Source: Amylibacter sp. SFDW26
GTDB taxonomy: Bacteria > Pseudomonadota > Alphaproteobacteria > Rhodobacterales > Rhodobacteraceae
Length of the DNA stretch: 64,000 nucleotides
NCBI RefSeq assembly: GCF_009184395.1
Contig: NZ_WEIC01000001.1
Location: forward strand, 1,134,047 to 1,198,046
Reading direction: 5' to 3'
Shown here: in pieces, positions 17,132 through 25,202 of the stretch
How positions within the stretch are numbered: position 1 is the stretch's first letter
How the letters are laid out: every line of letters starts with the position of its first letter
Position numbers and translations under genes: made by a program
Notes under the pieces: generated by a model
Seen by the model: the letters and a program-made list of their open reading frames with translations, nothing else
Told to the model about the DNA's origin: nothing
The model's database searches: none

Positions 17132-17959
17132 TTATAATGCTACACCTCTACGCCCAGCAAGATCTGTGAAATATTGCCAAGCTACACGACCAGAGCGGTT
17201 TCCACGAGTTGCTTGCCACTCAATTGCCTCAGCGCGAATTTCTGCATCGGTGATTTCAACACTATGTGCATCACAATATCCACGTATCATTTGTAGATAT
17301 TGATCTTGGTCACATGGATGGAAGCCAAGCCACAGGCCAAAGCGGTCTGATAACGATACTTTTTCTTCAACAGCTTCTGCAGGGTTGATACCTGTTTGGC
17401 GTTCGTTTTCGATCATATCGCGTGGCATCAAATGACGGCGGTTAGATGTGGCATAAAACACCACATTATCTGGACGTCCTTCAACGCCACCATCCAAGAC
17501 AGCTTTGAGCGATTTATAATGCGTGTCGTCGTTTGAAAAGCTCAGATCATCGCAGAATAAAATGAACCGTTCCGAGGATGCGCGCAAGATGTTTAACAGA
17601 CGTCCTAGTGTCGGCAGGTCTTCGCGTTGCACTTCGACCAGTTTTGTGCCCGCTACAGCCGCATGAACGGCTTTAACCAAGGATGATTTACCCATGCCTC
17701 GCGCCCCCCACAGAAGCGCGTTATTTGCGGGCATTCCGTTGGCGAATTGTTTGGTGTTCGCAAGCAAAGTATCGCGGGAGCGATCAATACCAACCAACAG
17801 GTTAATATCAACGCGGTTCACATTATGGACTGGGTCTAATCGATCAGGGGAAACGTGCCATACATAAGCTTGCGCCCCTGAGAAGTCAGGCGCGTCTAAA
17901 GGTTTCGGGCTGATCCGTTCTAAGGCTTCGGCAATGCGGGTTAAGGCATCGTCGTTCAT
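17132..17959 (-). CDS. DUF815-family AAA+ ATPase
   Basis: A 275-residue P-loop ATPase of the DUF815 family. Walker A is WGARGMGKSSLVKA near residue 85 and Walker B is ERFILFCDDLSF near 130, followed by VVFYATSNRRHLMPR, a sensor-1-like block. Its function is unknown in any organism I know of. Its ATG overlaps the tatC stop by four bases, so it is translated with the Tat export genes, which suggests, without proof, a role linked to export or envelope quality control. Confidence 0.85.
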   Translation of the reverse strand: MNDDALTRIAEALERISPKPLDAPDFSGAQAYVWHVSPDRLDPVHNVNRVDINLLVGIDRSRDTLLANTKQFANGMPANNALLWGARGMGKSSLVKAVHAAVAGTKLVEVQREDLPTLGRLLNILRASSERFILFCDDLSFSNDDTHYKSLKAVLDGGVEGRPDNVVFYATSNRRHLMPRDMIENERQTGINPAEAVEEKVSLSDRFGLWLGFHPCDQDQYLQMIRGYCDAHSVEITDAEIRAEAIEWQATRGNRSGRVAWQYFTDLAGRRGVAL

Positions 17960-18837
17960 GCATTATCCTCTGGGTGGCCGTCTTCGTCATCATAATAACC
18001 GTCTTCGGCCAAACGCTTTTCGCGTTTCTTTTCCACCATTGCGACCAGTTGGATAGATACTTCGTAAAGCATATAGACCACTGTGAAGAGGATAATTTGG
18101 GTGATCACATCTGGTGGTGTGATGATCGCAGCCAACGTAAGGATGCCAACAACTGCGTATTTACGCATATCTTTAAGGCCTTGTGAGGATACCAATCCAG
18201 CCATACCGAGCAGCGTCATCAACACTGGTAATTGGAAACACAAACCAAAAGCCCAAATGAATTTCATAGTGATATCAAGGCTTTCTTTGACAGACCCCAA
18301 GAACACTGTCGTGGTTTCTTTGCCTGCGGCATCTGCCACATCGCCTGTGCCACCTGCAACCAATTCGGTGACGGATGGGATAATATCAGAAAAGCCAATA
18401 AAGAAGTTCATAGCCAGTGGTGTGACCACATAATGGGCAAAGCTTGCACCCATTAGAAACAGCACAGGTGATGCAATGATGAATGGTAAAAACGCGCCCT
18501 TCTCGTTTTTATAAAGGCCAGGTGCTACAAACCGCCACAACTCATTTGCGATCACTGGGAACGAAAGCATGAGACCAGCAAGAACTGAGATGCGGAACAA
18601 TACAAAGAATTTTTCTTGTGGTGCCGTAAAAATCAAACGCGGGTCTTGGCCACGAGACCGTAGAATTTCTGCGATTGGTTCAACCAAGAAATCCAAGATG
18701 GGTTCTGCAAAGAAGAAACAAAACAGCATAGCGACAATGAAAGCCACGAAAGCGCGGATCAAACGTGTGCGCAGTTCCGCCAAATGTTCGATCAATGGCG
18801 CGGAGCTTTCTTCGATATCGTCTTCTACATCGCTCAT
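17956..18837 (-). CDS. tatC: Sec-independent protein translocase subunit TatC
   Basis: A 293-residue polytopic membrane protein with six predicted helices and TatC signatures: [16 protein letters not shown] near residue 15, [19 protein letters not shown] near 70, [14 protein letters not shown] near 105. It binds twin-arginine signals together with TatB. Four-base overlaps join it to tatB upstream and the DUF815 gene downstream. The C-terminal tail from about 270 is acidic (DEDGHPEDN). Confidence 0.97.
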   Translation of the reverse strand: MSDVEDDIEESSAPLIEHLAELRTRLIRAFVAFIVAMLFCFFFAEPILDFLVEPIAEILRSRGQDPRLIFTAPQEKFFVLFRISVLAGLMLSFPVIANELWRFVAPGLYKNEKGAFLPFIIASPVLFLMGASFAHYVVTPLAMNFFIGFSDIIPSVTELVAGGTGDVADAAGKETTTVFLGSVKESLDITMKFIWAFGLCFQLPVLMTLLGMAGLVSSQGLKDMRKYAVVGILTLAAIITPPDVITQIILFTVVYMLYEVSIQLVAMVEKKREKRLAEDGYYDDEDGHPEDNA

Positions 18838-19274
18838 GATTTGGCCTTGGTCGTAGTTTTCTTGGCAGCAGGCTTCTTAGCAGGTGCTTTTTTTGTAGCC
18901 GTTTTCTTAGCTGGCGCCTTTTTGGCCGCAGGCTTTTTCGCAGGTGGCTTTTTAGCTGCTGGCTTTGGTGGCTTTACCGGTGGGACATCCGCCGCAGGTT
19001 TCATGTCTGCATTGGCGTCATCAAAATCCATAAGGTTGTTCATGGACATATTATCTTTGATATCAGTAGCTTTTTTCACAGTGTCAGTAATGTCTTTCAC
19101 ACCACTTTGATCTGCGGCATCATCCATGGCACGCTGAAAATCACGCGCCATACCGCGTGCTTTACCAACAAACTGTCCCACTTTGCGGAACATCATAGGT
19201 AAATCTTTCGGTCCAACGACGATTAACGCCACCACACCGATGATCATCAACTCTGACCATCCAATATCAAACAT
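18834..19274 (-). CDS. tatB: Sec-independent protein translocase subunit TatB
   Basis: A 146-residue Tat[27 protein letters not shown] forms the membrane helix, followed by the amphipathic helix [19 protein letters not shown]. The last 50 residues are a strongly basic, low-complexity tail of Pro-Ala-Lys-Lys units ([14 protein letters not shown] and variants) resembling histone H1-like proteins. It lies 29 bases after tatA and overlaps tatC by four bases. The assignment as TatB is firm; the role of the tail is unknown. Confidence 0.95.
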   Translation of the reverse strand: MFDIGWSELMIIGVVALIVVGPKDLPMMFRKVGQFVGKARGMARDFQRAMDDAADQSGVKDITDTVKKATDIKDNMSMNNLMDFDDANADMKPAADVPPVKPPKPAAKKPPAKKPAAKKAPAKKTATKKAPAKKPAAKKTTTKAKS

Positions 19275-19303
19275 GCATTATGCCTTATCAGCGAAGGGGC
19301 TGA

Positions 19304-19552
19304 TTAGCCCTTTTTGCTTCCATCTTTTTCAGGTGTGATGTCTTTTGCAGTCTCTGATGCATCATCAATCGCTGCGTCCATCTCTTCTTTGCCTTCACTT
19401 ACGCCCTTTTTGAACGCTGTGATGCCTTTGCCAACCTCGCCCATAAGGTTTGAAACCTTACCGCGGCCAAACAGTAACAAAACAACAACTGCGATCAGCA
19501 AGATGCCTGGTAGGCCAATATTCTGAATGAACAGTGGTGTGTGCAGAAACAT
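19304..19552 (-). CDS. tatA: Sec-independent protein translocase subunit TatA
   Basis: An 82-residue TatA with the canonical short membrane helix and hinge [23 protein letters not shown], then an amphipathic helix and a charged tail. TatA oligomerises to form the conduit for folded twin-arginine substrates. First gene of tatABC-DUF815. A plausible promoter is at 19607-19634. The metallophosphoesterase at 3182 is a likely substrate encoded in the same window. Confidence 0.96.
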   Translation of the reverse strand: MFLHTPLFIQNIGLPGILLIAVVVLLLFGRGKVSNLMGEVGKGITAFKKGVSEGKEEMDAAIDDASETAKDITPEKDGSKKG

Positions 19553-19603
19553 TTATATTCTCCCAAAGTGGTGACAAAGCCATTCGTGCCCTGTCTCGTC
19601 GCC

Positions 19604-19634
19604 ATACATTTATGTATTTTTGCCGCAGGTTCAA
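19604..19634 (-). promoter_or_regulatory. possible tatABC promoter with overlapping palindrome
   Basis: On the minus strand TTGAAC (19629-19634) and TAAATG (19607-19612) are 16 bases apart. The -10 lies inside the symmetrical ATACAT-TT-ATGTAT (19604-19617). Position, about 55-80 bases ahead of tatA, is right for a promoter; the match is moderate. Confidence 0.35.
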
Positions 19635-19679
19635 ACCCTAACATGCATTTCGGGCTTATAAATTGTCACATCAGCGTAT

Positions 19680-20765
19680 TTATACTGACTTTTTAAACAG
19701 AAAACAGCGGTCGCGGCGCATAGACAGCCATAATGGTGTATCTGGTTTTGGCAAAAACACACCAGGCATCAGTACTTTTAGAACGCTTTGATCGTAATCC
19801 ATCATAAATTCGACCAAGCTTTGATGCCCCAAATAGCGTGCACGTTTCACCATGCCACGTGCAGGAACACCTTCGGCAACCGTAGGATTCGGGCCACGTC
19901 CCTTACGGTCAAAGTCTAATTTCAGGTGTTGTGGACGAATGATGATCTCTACTTCGGTTCCATCAACCATACCTGGTGTCAGGAATTGGCCAAATGGTGT
20001 CTCTGTCAGGGCATTTTTCACTAATCCTTTGATTACATTCACATCAGAAAAGAATGCAGCCGCAGCTTTATCCACTGGAGCGTTATAGATGTTATAGGGT
20101 GCGCCTGCCTGAACAATTTTACCATTGCGCATTAATGCAATCTGGTCTGCCATACGCATGGCCTCTTCTGGCTCGTGTGTGACCATTAATACAGCAGTAT
20201 TTTCTGCCTTTAGCAATTCAAGCGTTGCATCACGCACATCATCGCGCAAACGATCATCAAGACCAGAGAATGGTTCATCCATCAACATAACTTGCGGTTT
20301 TGGTGCCAAAGCACGTGCCAAAGCCACGCGTTGCTGTTCACCGCCTGACAGTTGATGTGGATATTTGGATTGATACCCGTCCAAATCAACCTTTTGCAAA
20401 AGCTCTTTAACACGTGCTTTTTTACTGGAACGCGAGCTTTTGATGCCGAAACCAACGTTTCGCTCCACATCTAAATGTGGGAAAAGTGCGAAATCTTGGA
20501 ACATTAAGCCAATATTGCGCGCCTCTGGTGGCATATGCCCTGCATGACCTGATACAGATTGCCCATCAATTAACACACGACCAGTTGTTTGCTTATCAAC
20601 ACCAGCTGCTATGCGTAAAGTCGTGGATTTACCGCAACCTGATGGCCCCAACAAGCATGTCACCTCACCCGCGTTCAAACGAAGGGACAAGCCATCGACA
20701 ACAGCTTGCCCATCATAGACGCGGGAAATATCTTGTAATTCCAGTTTATAGGCAGGATCGGACAC
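19680..20765 (-). CDS. ABC transporter ATP-binding protein, FbpC/PotA-like
   Basis: A 361-residue importer-type ATPase. Walker A LLGPSGCGKSTTLRI near residue 40, Q-loop LMFQDFALFPH near 90, signature LSGGEQQRVALARAL near 140, Walker B VMLMDEPFSGLDDR near 160, and a C-terminal TOBE-like domain from about 245. It resembles ATPases of Fe3+, polyamine or thiamine importers. No permease or binding-protein gene is adjacent, so it is an orphan that must serve a transporter encoded elsewhere. Stands alone, 68 bases downstream of the symporter start region. Confidence 0.85.
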   Translation of the reverse strand: MSDPAYKLELQDISRVYDGQAVVDGLSLRLNAGEVTCLLGPSGCGKSTTLRIAAGVDKQTTGRVLIDGQSVSGHAGHMPPEARNIGLMFQDFALFPHLDVERNVGFGIKSSRSSKKARVKELLQKVDLDGYQSKYPHQLSGGEQQRVALARALAPKPQVMLMDEPFSGLDDRLRDDVRDATLELLKAENTAVLMVTHEPEEAMRMADQIALMRNGKIVQAGAPYNIYNAPVDKAAAAFFSDVNVIKGLVKNALTETPFGQFLTPGMVDGTEVEIIIRPQHLKLDFDRKGRGPNPTVAEGVPARGMVKRARYLGHQSLVEFMMDYDQSVLKVLMPGVFLPKPDTPLWLSMRRDRCFLFKKSV

Positions 20766-20833
20766 CTAGGGCCTCATTCAGTGCAGTCTTCAATCTGACC
20801 CTTTTTATCGGGTATCGCGATCCCCTACCAGCC

Positions 20834-22240
20834 TTAGTTGCTTCGAGCAAGCTTTCCTTGGGTTACGATCCCAATTAAACCAGCCGCAAAACCCACGATC
20901 AGAACAGCGATACAGATGTATAAAAGCTGTTCATATTTATGTGTGCCAGAGAAAAGTGTCATGACCAGTTCAGTGCTGCGGTACATATAAGCTGCTGCAC
21001 CCAAAATAGCAGCTGAGTAAGCAACCATGAAAGACCATAACGGGATCACACGGTTGAAGACAAAGGCCAACATCAAAACAGGCGTTAAGAACATCGACGC
21101 AGTGCCAGACACAGCCACGGCATCGAACAAGGTCTTGTTACCCCAAAGTGTTAACAATGCACCCGCTGCCATAAAGCCGAACATTGCGATACGACCGTTT
21201 GTAACGGTACGCGGTGCAGCTTTGAATTCATCAATCACCAAACGGGCTGCTGACGCCAATGCACTGTCTAATGTGGACATGGCTGAAATCAATAATGACG
21301 CGGCAATTAAGAAGTAAACCACTGGACCAAACATGCCCTGCCAAGTGCCAAGCAGTTGATTTTCATAAGATGCGCCAAGGATGCCAGCTTGGATCCCAAA
21401 CATGCCAAAACCGAATATGCAAATAGCTGAGAGCCAGAAAGCATGGAAGAAGCTTTTCTGTGTTGTTTTCTCATCCGCGATAAAGCCGCGATCCATCATC
21501 ACTGGATCATGTGCTGGGTACGAGAACACTTGTAGGAAAGCCACTGCAACCAATATCCACCCCGGACGGCTGGCCTGATCATGCACACCTTGTGCAGTGA
21601 AAATTGCGCCTAAAGAGAAGTCTGCAGCGGAAACCATCACAATAAATGCTAGAACAAATACGATTAAAAATACGATCATTTGCATAACATCCGTACGTAA
21701 ACTTGCACGAAGCCCACCTAATGCAGAATATACGAGACCCACGACAGCGAGGATAACAATCGACCCAGTTTTGGCCCATGCCATTTCGGGGAAAGCTGCA
21801 GAAAAGATTAAACCTACGACGATAAGGTTGGCGAAAACTTCCGAAAGCAAACGCAGTGCAATCACGATGTTGTAGGCAACGTGGCCAGTACGACCGAAAT
21901 TATCACCAAGCCAATCTTGAACAGAACGGGCACCGCGAGACCGCATTTGACCCACAATGTACATACCCGTTAGAAAACTGAGATAATAGCATGTATAAGC
22001 AAGCGTTCCTGCAAATCCGTAGAAGTAGCCAAGGATTGCTGCGTTCATCAGGGAACGTGCAAATATCCATGTCGTAACTTGGCTTAACACAAGCATCCAT
22101 AGATTTGGTTGTGCACCGACTTTAGATGCCCCATCAAAGAACCCTTCGATGGAAACTTGTCGTGGTGAAATCACCAAGCTTACAATTGTGATAAGCCCAA
22201 CGAAATAAACCAACGCCATTGGATCAGCTAAAAAGCCCAT
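20834..22240 (-). CDS. sodium:solute symporter family protein
   Basis: A 468-residue inner-membrane protein with about 13 hydrophobic helices and the SSS-family layout (SARSLMNAA-like N-terminal region WIFARSLMNAAILGYFYGFAGT, then SALGGLRASLRTDVMQM near 185, and STLDSALASAARLV near 330 containing the Na+ site helix). Members couple Na+ entry to uptake of proline, sugars, carboxylates or similar solutes. The substrate cannot be assigned. It is followed by the orphan ABC ATPase and preceded by an SDR gene 104 bases upstream on the same strand. Confidence 0.86.
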   Translation of the reverse strand: MGFLADPMALVYFVGLITIVSLVISPRQVSIEGFFDGASKVGAQPNLWMLVLSQVTTWIFARSLMNAAILGYFYGFAGTLAYTCYYLSFLTGMYIVGQMRSRGARSVQDWLGDNFGRTGHVAYNIVIALRLLSEVFANLIVVGLIFSAAFPEMAWAKTGSIVILAVVGLVYSALGGLRASLRTDVMQMIVFLIVFVLAFIVMVSAADFSLGAIFTAQGVHDQASRPGWILVAVAFLQVFSYPAHDPVMMDRGFIADEKTTQKSFFHAFWLSAICIFGFGMFGIQAGILGASYENQLLGTWQGMFGPVVYFLIAASLLISAMSTLDSALASAARLVIDEFKAAPRTVTNGRIAMFGFMAAGALLTLWGNKTLFDAVAVSGTASMFLTPVLMLAFVFNRVIPLWSFMVAYSAAILGAAAYMYRSTELVMTLFSGTHKYEQLLYICIAVLIVGFAAGLIGIVTQGKLARSN

Positions 22241-22344
22241 GTGTCTTCCTCATATTTTATTATCTACAAGTTCTATATAGAGCTTTGATTAAAACAAAAG
22301 GAATAAACCATGGCCTGACGGTTTCGTTATGATGCTTTAAATGT

Positions 22345-23121
22345 TTACATGGTGCTGTTCATCGCTCCACCATCCAGAAGGATATTTTGACCAATCATGT
22401 TACCAGCGTATTGCGAGCACATGAATGCACATGTGTTTCCGAATTCCTCTGATGTACCATAACGCTGTACTGGGATTGTTGCTGCGCGTTGTGCTTTTGC
22501 TTCATCCATTGTGATCCCTTGAGCTTGGGAAACGCCTGTATCCAATGAAACTGCGCGATCTGTTGCGTGGATGCCCGGTAAAAGGTTATTAATCACAACG
22601 CCATGCTTTGCCACATCACGCGAAGTCCCAGCGACATAACCTGTTAATCCTGCACGCGCCGTGTTTGACAGGCCAAGAACGGCAATCGGGCTTTTAACAG
22701 ATTGTGAAGTGATATTAACGATGCGACCCCATTTTGCATCAATCATAGCTGGTAAAACAGCTTTGATCATAGAAATTGGTGTCATCATATTGGCATCAAC
22801 AGCTTTGATGAAATCATCACGATCCCAATCAGACCAATGCCCTGGAGGTGGGCCGCCTGCGTTGTTGACCAGAATATCCACATGACCAGCAGCATCTAGA
22901 ACAGCTTTTTGCCCCGCTTCGGTGGTGATATCACAGGCAACAGCTTTTACATCTGTCCCAAATGCACGCAGTTTTTCCGCCGCATCATCCAAAGTCTCTT
23001 GTGTACGGGCACAAATGACCAAGTTTACGCCCGCTTGTGCCAATGCTTCCGCACAACCATATCCCAGACCTTTACTGGCGGCACAAACAACGGCGGTTTT
23101 ACCCTTGATACCTAAATCCAT
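22345..23121 (-). CDS. SDR-family oxidoreductase, atypical active site
   Basis: A 258-residue Rossmann-fold protein of the short-chain dehydrogenase family. The dinucleotide motif is CAASKGLGYGCAEAL near residue 15 and NNAGG is near 87. The catalytic Ser is at NITSQSV near 140, but the YxxxK motif is missing: the equivalent segment reads LSNTARAGLTG, with Ser for Tyr and Arg for Lys. This matches an SDR subgroup close to 3-oxoacyl-ACP reductases that may not catalyse the usual reaction. The ATG at 23121, with AAGGAA eight bases before it, is preferred over GTG at 23127. Confidence 0.8.
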   Translation of the reverse strand: MDLGIKGKTAVVCAASKGLGYGCAEALAQAGVNLVICARTQETLDDAAEKLRAFGTDVKAVACDITTEAGQKAVLDAAGHVDILVNNAGGPPPGHWSDWDRDDFIKAVDANMMTPISMIKAVLPAMIDAKWGRIVNITSQSVKSPIAVLGLSNTARAGLTGYVAGTSRDVAKHGVVINNLLPGIHATDRAVSLDTGVSQAQGITMDEAKAQRAATIPVQRYGTSEEFGNTCAFMCSQYAGNMIGQNILLDGGAMNSTM

Positions 23122-23290
23122 AATCACGATTCCTTATTTTCCATTCACCATACGCATAATGTTGCTTGGATAAAGATGTGATCGCACAAAAGAGTTCGTT
23201 CGATGCTTAAGAAGACATAAGCTTAACAACAAAGTTATTCACGGCGCGATGTTATTGGCATATATTCCTTGCAAACTGGCACCATATATT

Positions 23291-24085
23291 ATGATGATTA
23301 TCTTTAAAGAAGTCGTTCACAAACTTACTTCACGCATTACGCTAACAGCTTGGGGAGCTGCATCTGTAATTTGCACGCTTACTGGCCCCTTTGGAACGTA
23401 TAACCTTGATGCGTTCAGCCATCGTTTGTTTTTTTGGGGCTGTCTCTTATTCGCAGGCATCGCATTTTGTCTGTTGTGTCTACACACAATGTTTAATGTG
23501 TTTCCTAACCTGCGTCCCATATATTCAAAACTAATCGCAATTTCATTTTTTACAGTGACTTATACCAATGCGATTTATTTCGTGGTCGACATGATATACT
23601 TATCCTACACCACCCCATCGATCCTATTGGTCTATGCAGTTGTAGGTTCAATCGCGTTTTCCATATCAGCCGCTATATATTGGTTGCATATAAGGCCGAA
23701 TGAACTTCGTAAAAAGGCGCAAGAAACCTATAGAAATCCACCAATAGCAAAATCAAAACCAAAAGTTTCTCCTAAGCTTTCAAATGCTGTACTGTCTAAA
23801 TTTGAGACTGATACACATATTATCAGACTAAACATGCGTGACCATTATGTTGAAGTGTTCAGCGATAAAGGTGCGAAATATATCCACATGCGTTTTGCTG
23901 ACGCCGTGGGTGCATTGTCCAGTTTGAATGGCATGCAAGTTCACCGATCACATTGGGTTAACCTGGATAACGTTCAGGATGTCATTAAATCTAAAGGGAA
24001 AATCTCGTTTAAGATGTCCGATGGAGCAGAAGTTCCGATATCCCGCACAAAGCAAAAAGAACTCAAAGAAATGGGACTATTATAG
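23291..24085 (+). CDS. membrane-anchored LytTR DNA-binding regulator (first of a pair)
   Basis: About 264 residues: four N-terminal transmembrane segments (roughly residues 15-140 and containing ICTLTGPFGTY), a short linker, and a C-terminal LytTR domain (about 175-262; RLNMRDHYVEVFS, MRFADAV, VHRSHWVNLDNV, VPISRTKQKELKEMG). LytTR domains bind direct repeats in promoters. The start at 23291 is chosen because it aligns with the second copy; a frame from 23249 is possible. No histidine kinase is nearby, so the membrane part may itself sense a signal. Divergent from the SDR gene. Confidence 0.78.
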   Translation: MMIIFKEVVHKLTSRITLTAWGAASVICTLTGPFGTYNLDAFSHRLFFWGCLLFAGIAFCLLCLHTMFNVFPNLRPIYSKLIAISFFTVTYTNAIYFVVDMIYLSYTTPSILLVYAVVGSIAFSISAAIYWLHIRPNELRKKAQETYRNPPIAKSKPKVSPKLSNAVLSKFETDTHIIRLNMRDHYVEVFSDKGAKYIHMRFADAVGALSSLNGMQVHRSHWVNLDNVQDVIKSKGKISFKMSDGAEVPISRTKQKELKEMGLL

Positions 24086-24313
24086 CGAATTTCTTAAGGT
24101 TAAGTAAAACCCTAGGAACTTTATTATCAATACCTATATCATATTACAATCGGCGCAGGACTACTCACTACGCCAAACTAATTACTACTGTTACAGACCT
24201 GCGCCTTAACCTTCAGCAAGGAGAAGGTACTAGTCAGAAACGATTGATAGGGGGTGTCATCAACGTCTTTTTCGTGAAATAACGCTTTTGTTTCGTGAAT
24301 GACATCAATAGTT
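24086..24313. other. spacer between the LytTR pair with stem-loop elements
   Basis: The spacer contains GGCGCAGG (24152-24159) and CCTGCGCC (24198-24205), an 8-bp inverted repeat with a 38-base loop, and a second hairpin ACCTTC/GAAGGT (24209-24214, 24223-24228) whose loop exposes AAGGA. It presumably holds the promoter or a leader of the second LytTR gene. Confidence 0.4.
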
Positions 24314-25147
24314 ATGAAAAATATTTTCCTAGATATACGCCAAATATTAAGATCCCCAGTCCCGTTAACAAGTTGGGTTGTGGCCTCTTTAATCTGCACC
24401 TTAACTGGACCACTGGGCACTTACGCAGCCGACCCATACAGCTTTCGTCTTATTTTTTGGACAAGCGTTTTATTCATTGCAACCATGTATGCGCTATTTT
24501 GTTTTTACACTGCCTTTAACATTTGGCCCAAATGGTCATTTTTAAAAGCAGGTTTCTTTGGCGGGGTATTCTTTGCCATCACATACTCTTGTTTTGGGAT
24601 TTTTATTGTCGATCAAGTCTACGGTAATTTACAACAACCATCCAATGCACTGATTTTTGCAATTGTATCAAGCTCTACTGCTGCAATCGTAATATTAATC
24701 CATTGGGTCGATGTACGACCACGCCTCATTGCAGAAGCAGCATTAGAGGCGCAAAGATTAGAATATGAAGCCGCAATCATTGAAGCTGCAATGGAACCTG
24801 TGAACGCTTCTAACCCGCTTTTAGACAGCCGAAGTGATAACCCTTTTCTTTCGCGTTTGAATACAGATATCGGCACATCATTGATCCGCTTACATATGCG
24901 CGATCATTATGTCGAAACCTATACAGGCGAGGGCATGCAATTGATCCACATGCGATTTGCGGATGCGGTTGACGCATTGTCCAGCTTTAATGGGTATCAA
25001 ACGCATCGATCCCATTGGGTTAATTTGGATGAAGTTAAAGGCGTTAAAAAAGTTGATGGAAAAACGTTCTTTGTCATGGCTGATGAAGCAAAGGTACCTA
25101 TCACACGCAAAAGGCATAAAGAGTTAAAAGAATTAGGAGCCATATAG
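24314..25147 (+). CDS. membrane-anchored LytTR DNA-binding regulator (second of a pair)
   Basis: About 277 residues (from 24314; an in-frame ATG at 24299 would add five). Same design as the upstream gene: four hydrophobic helices with ICTLTGPLGTY, a helical linker here enriched in Ala and Glu (EAALEAQRLEYEAAIIEAAME), then a LytTR domain (IRLHMRDHYVETYTG, MRFADAV, THRSHWVNLDEV, VPITRKRHKELKELG). The two proteins are clearly paralogues from a tandem duplication, more alike in the LytTR domain than in the membrane part. prfC follows on the same strand after about 55 bases. Confidence 0.8.
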   Translation: MKNIFLDIRQILRSPVPLTSWVVASLICTLTGPLGTYAADPYSFRLIFWTSVLFIATMYALFCFYTAFNIWPKWSFLKAGFFGGVFFAITYSCFGIFIVDQVYGNLQQPSNALIFAIVSSSTAAIVILIHWVDVRPRLIAEAALEAQRLEYEAAIIEAAMEPVNASNPLLDSRSDNPFLSRLNTDIGTSLIRLHMRDHYVETYTGEGMQLIHMRFADAVDALSSFNGYQTHRSHWVNLDEVKGVKKVDGKTFFVMADEAKVPITRKRHKELKELGAI

Positions 25148-25202
25148 ATCATGGCTAAGGTCTTTCTTGCCCTTAGTGCATTCCTTACATATAGGAATTA
25201 TC

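Noticed and set aside
18784-19110. Plus-strand hydrophobic frame of about 108 codons opposite tatB
   Set aside because: Antisense of the Lys/Ala-rich TatB tail; no ribosome-binding site and no independent support.
24086-24313. tRNA or riboswitch in the LytTR spacer
   Set aside because: No cloverleaf, no CCA-like end and no riboswitch core that I recognise; only simple inverted repeats.
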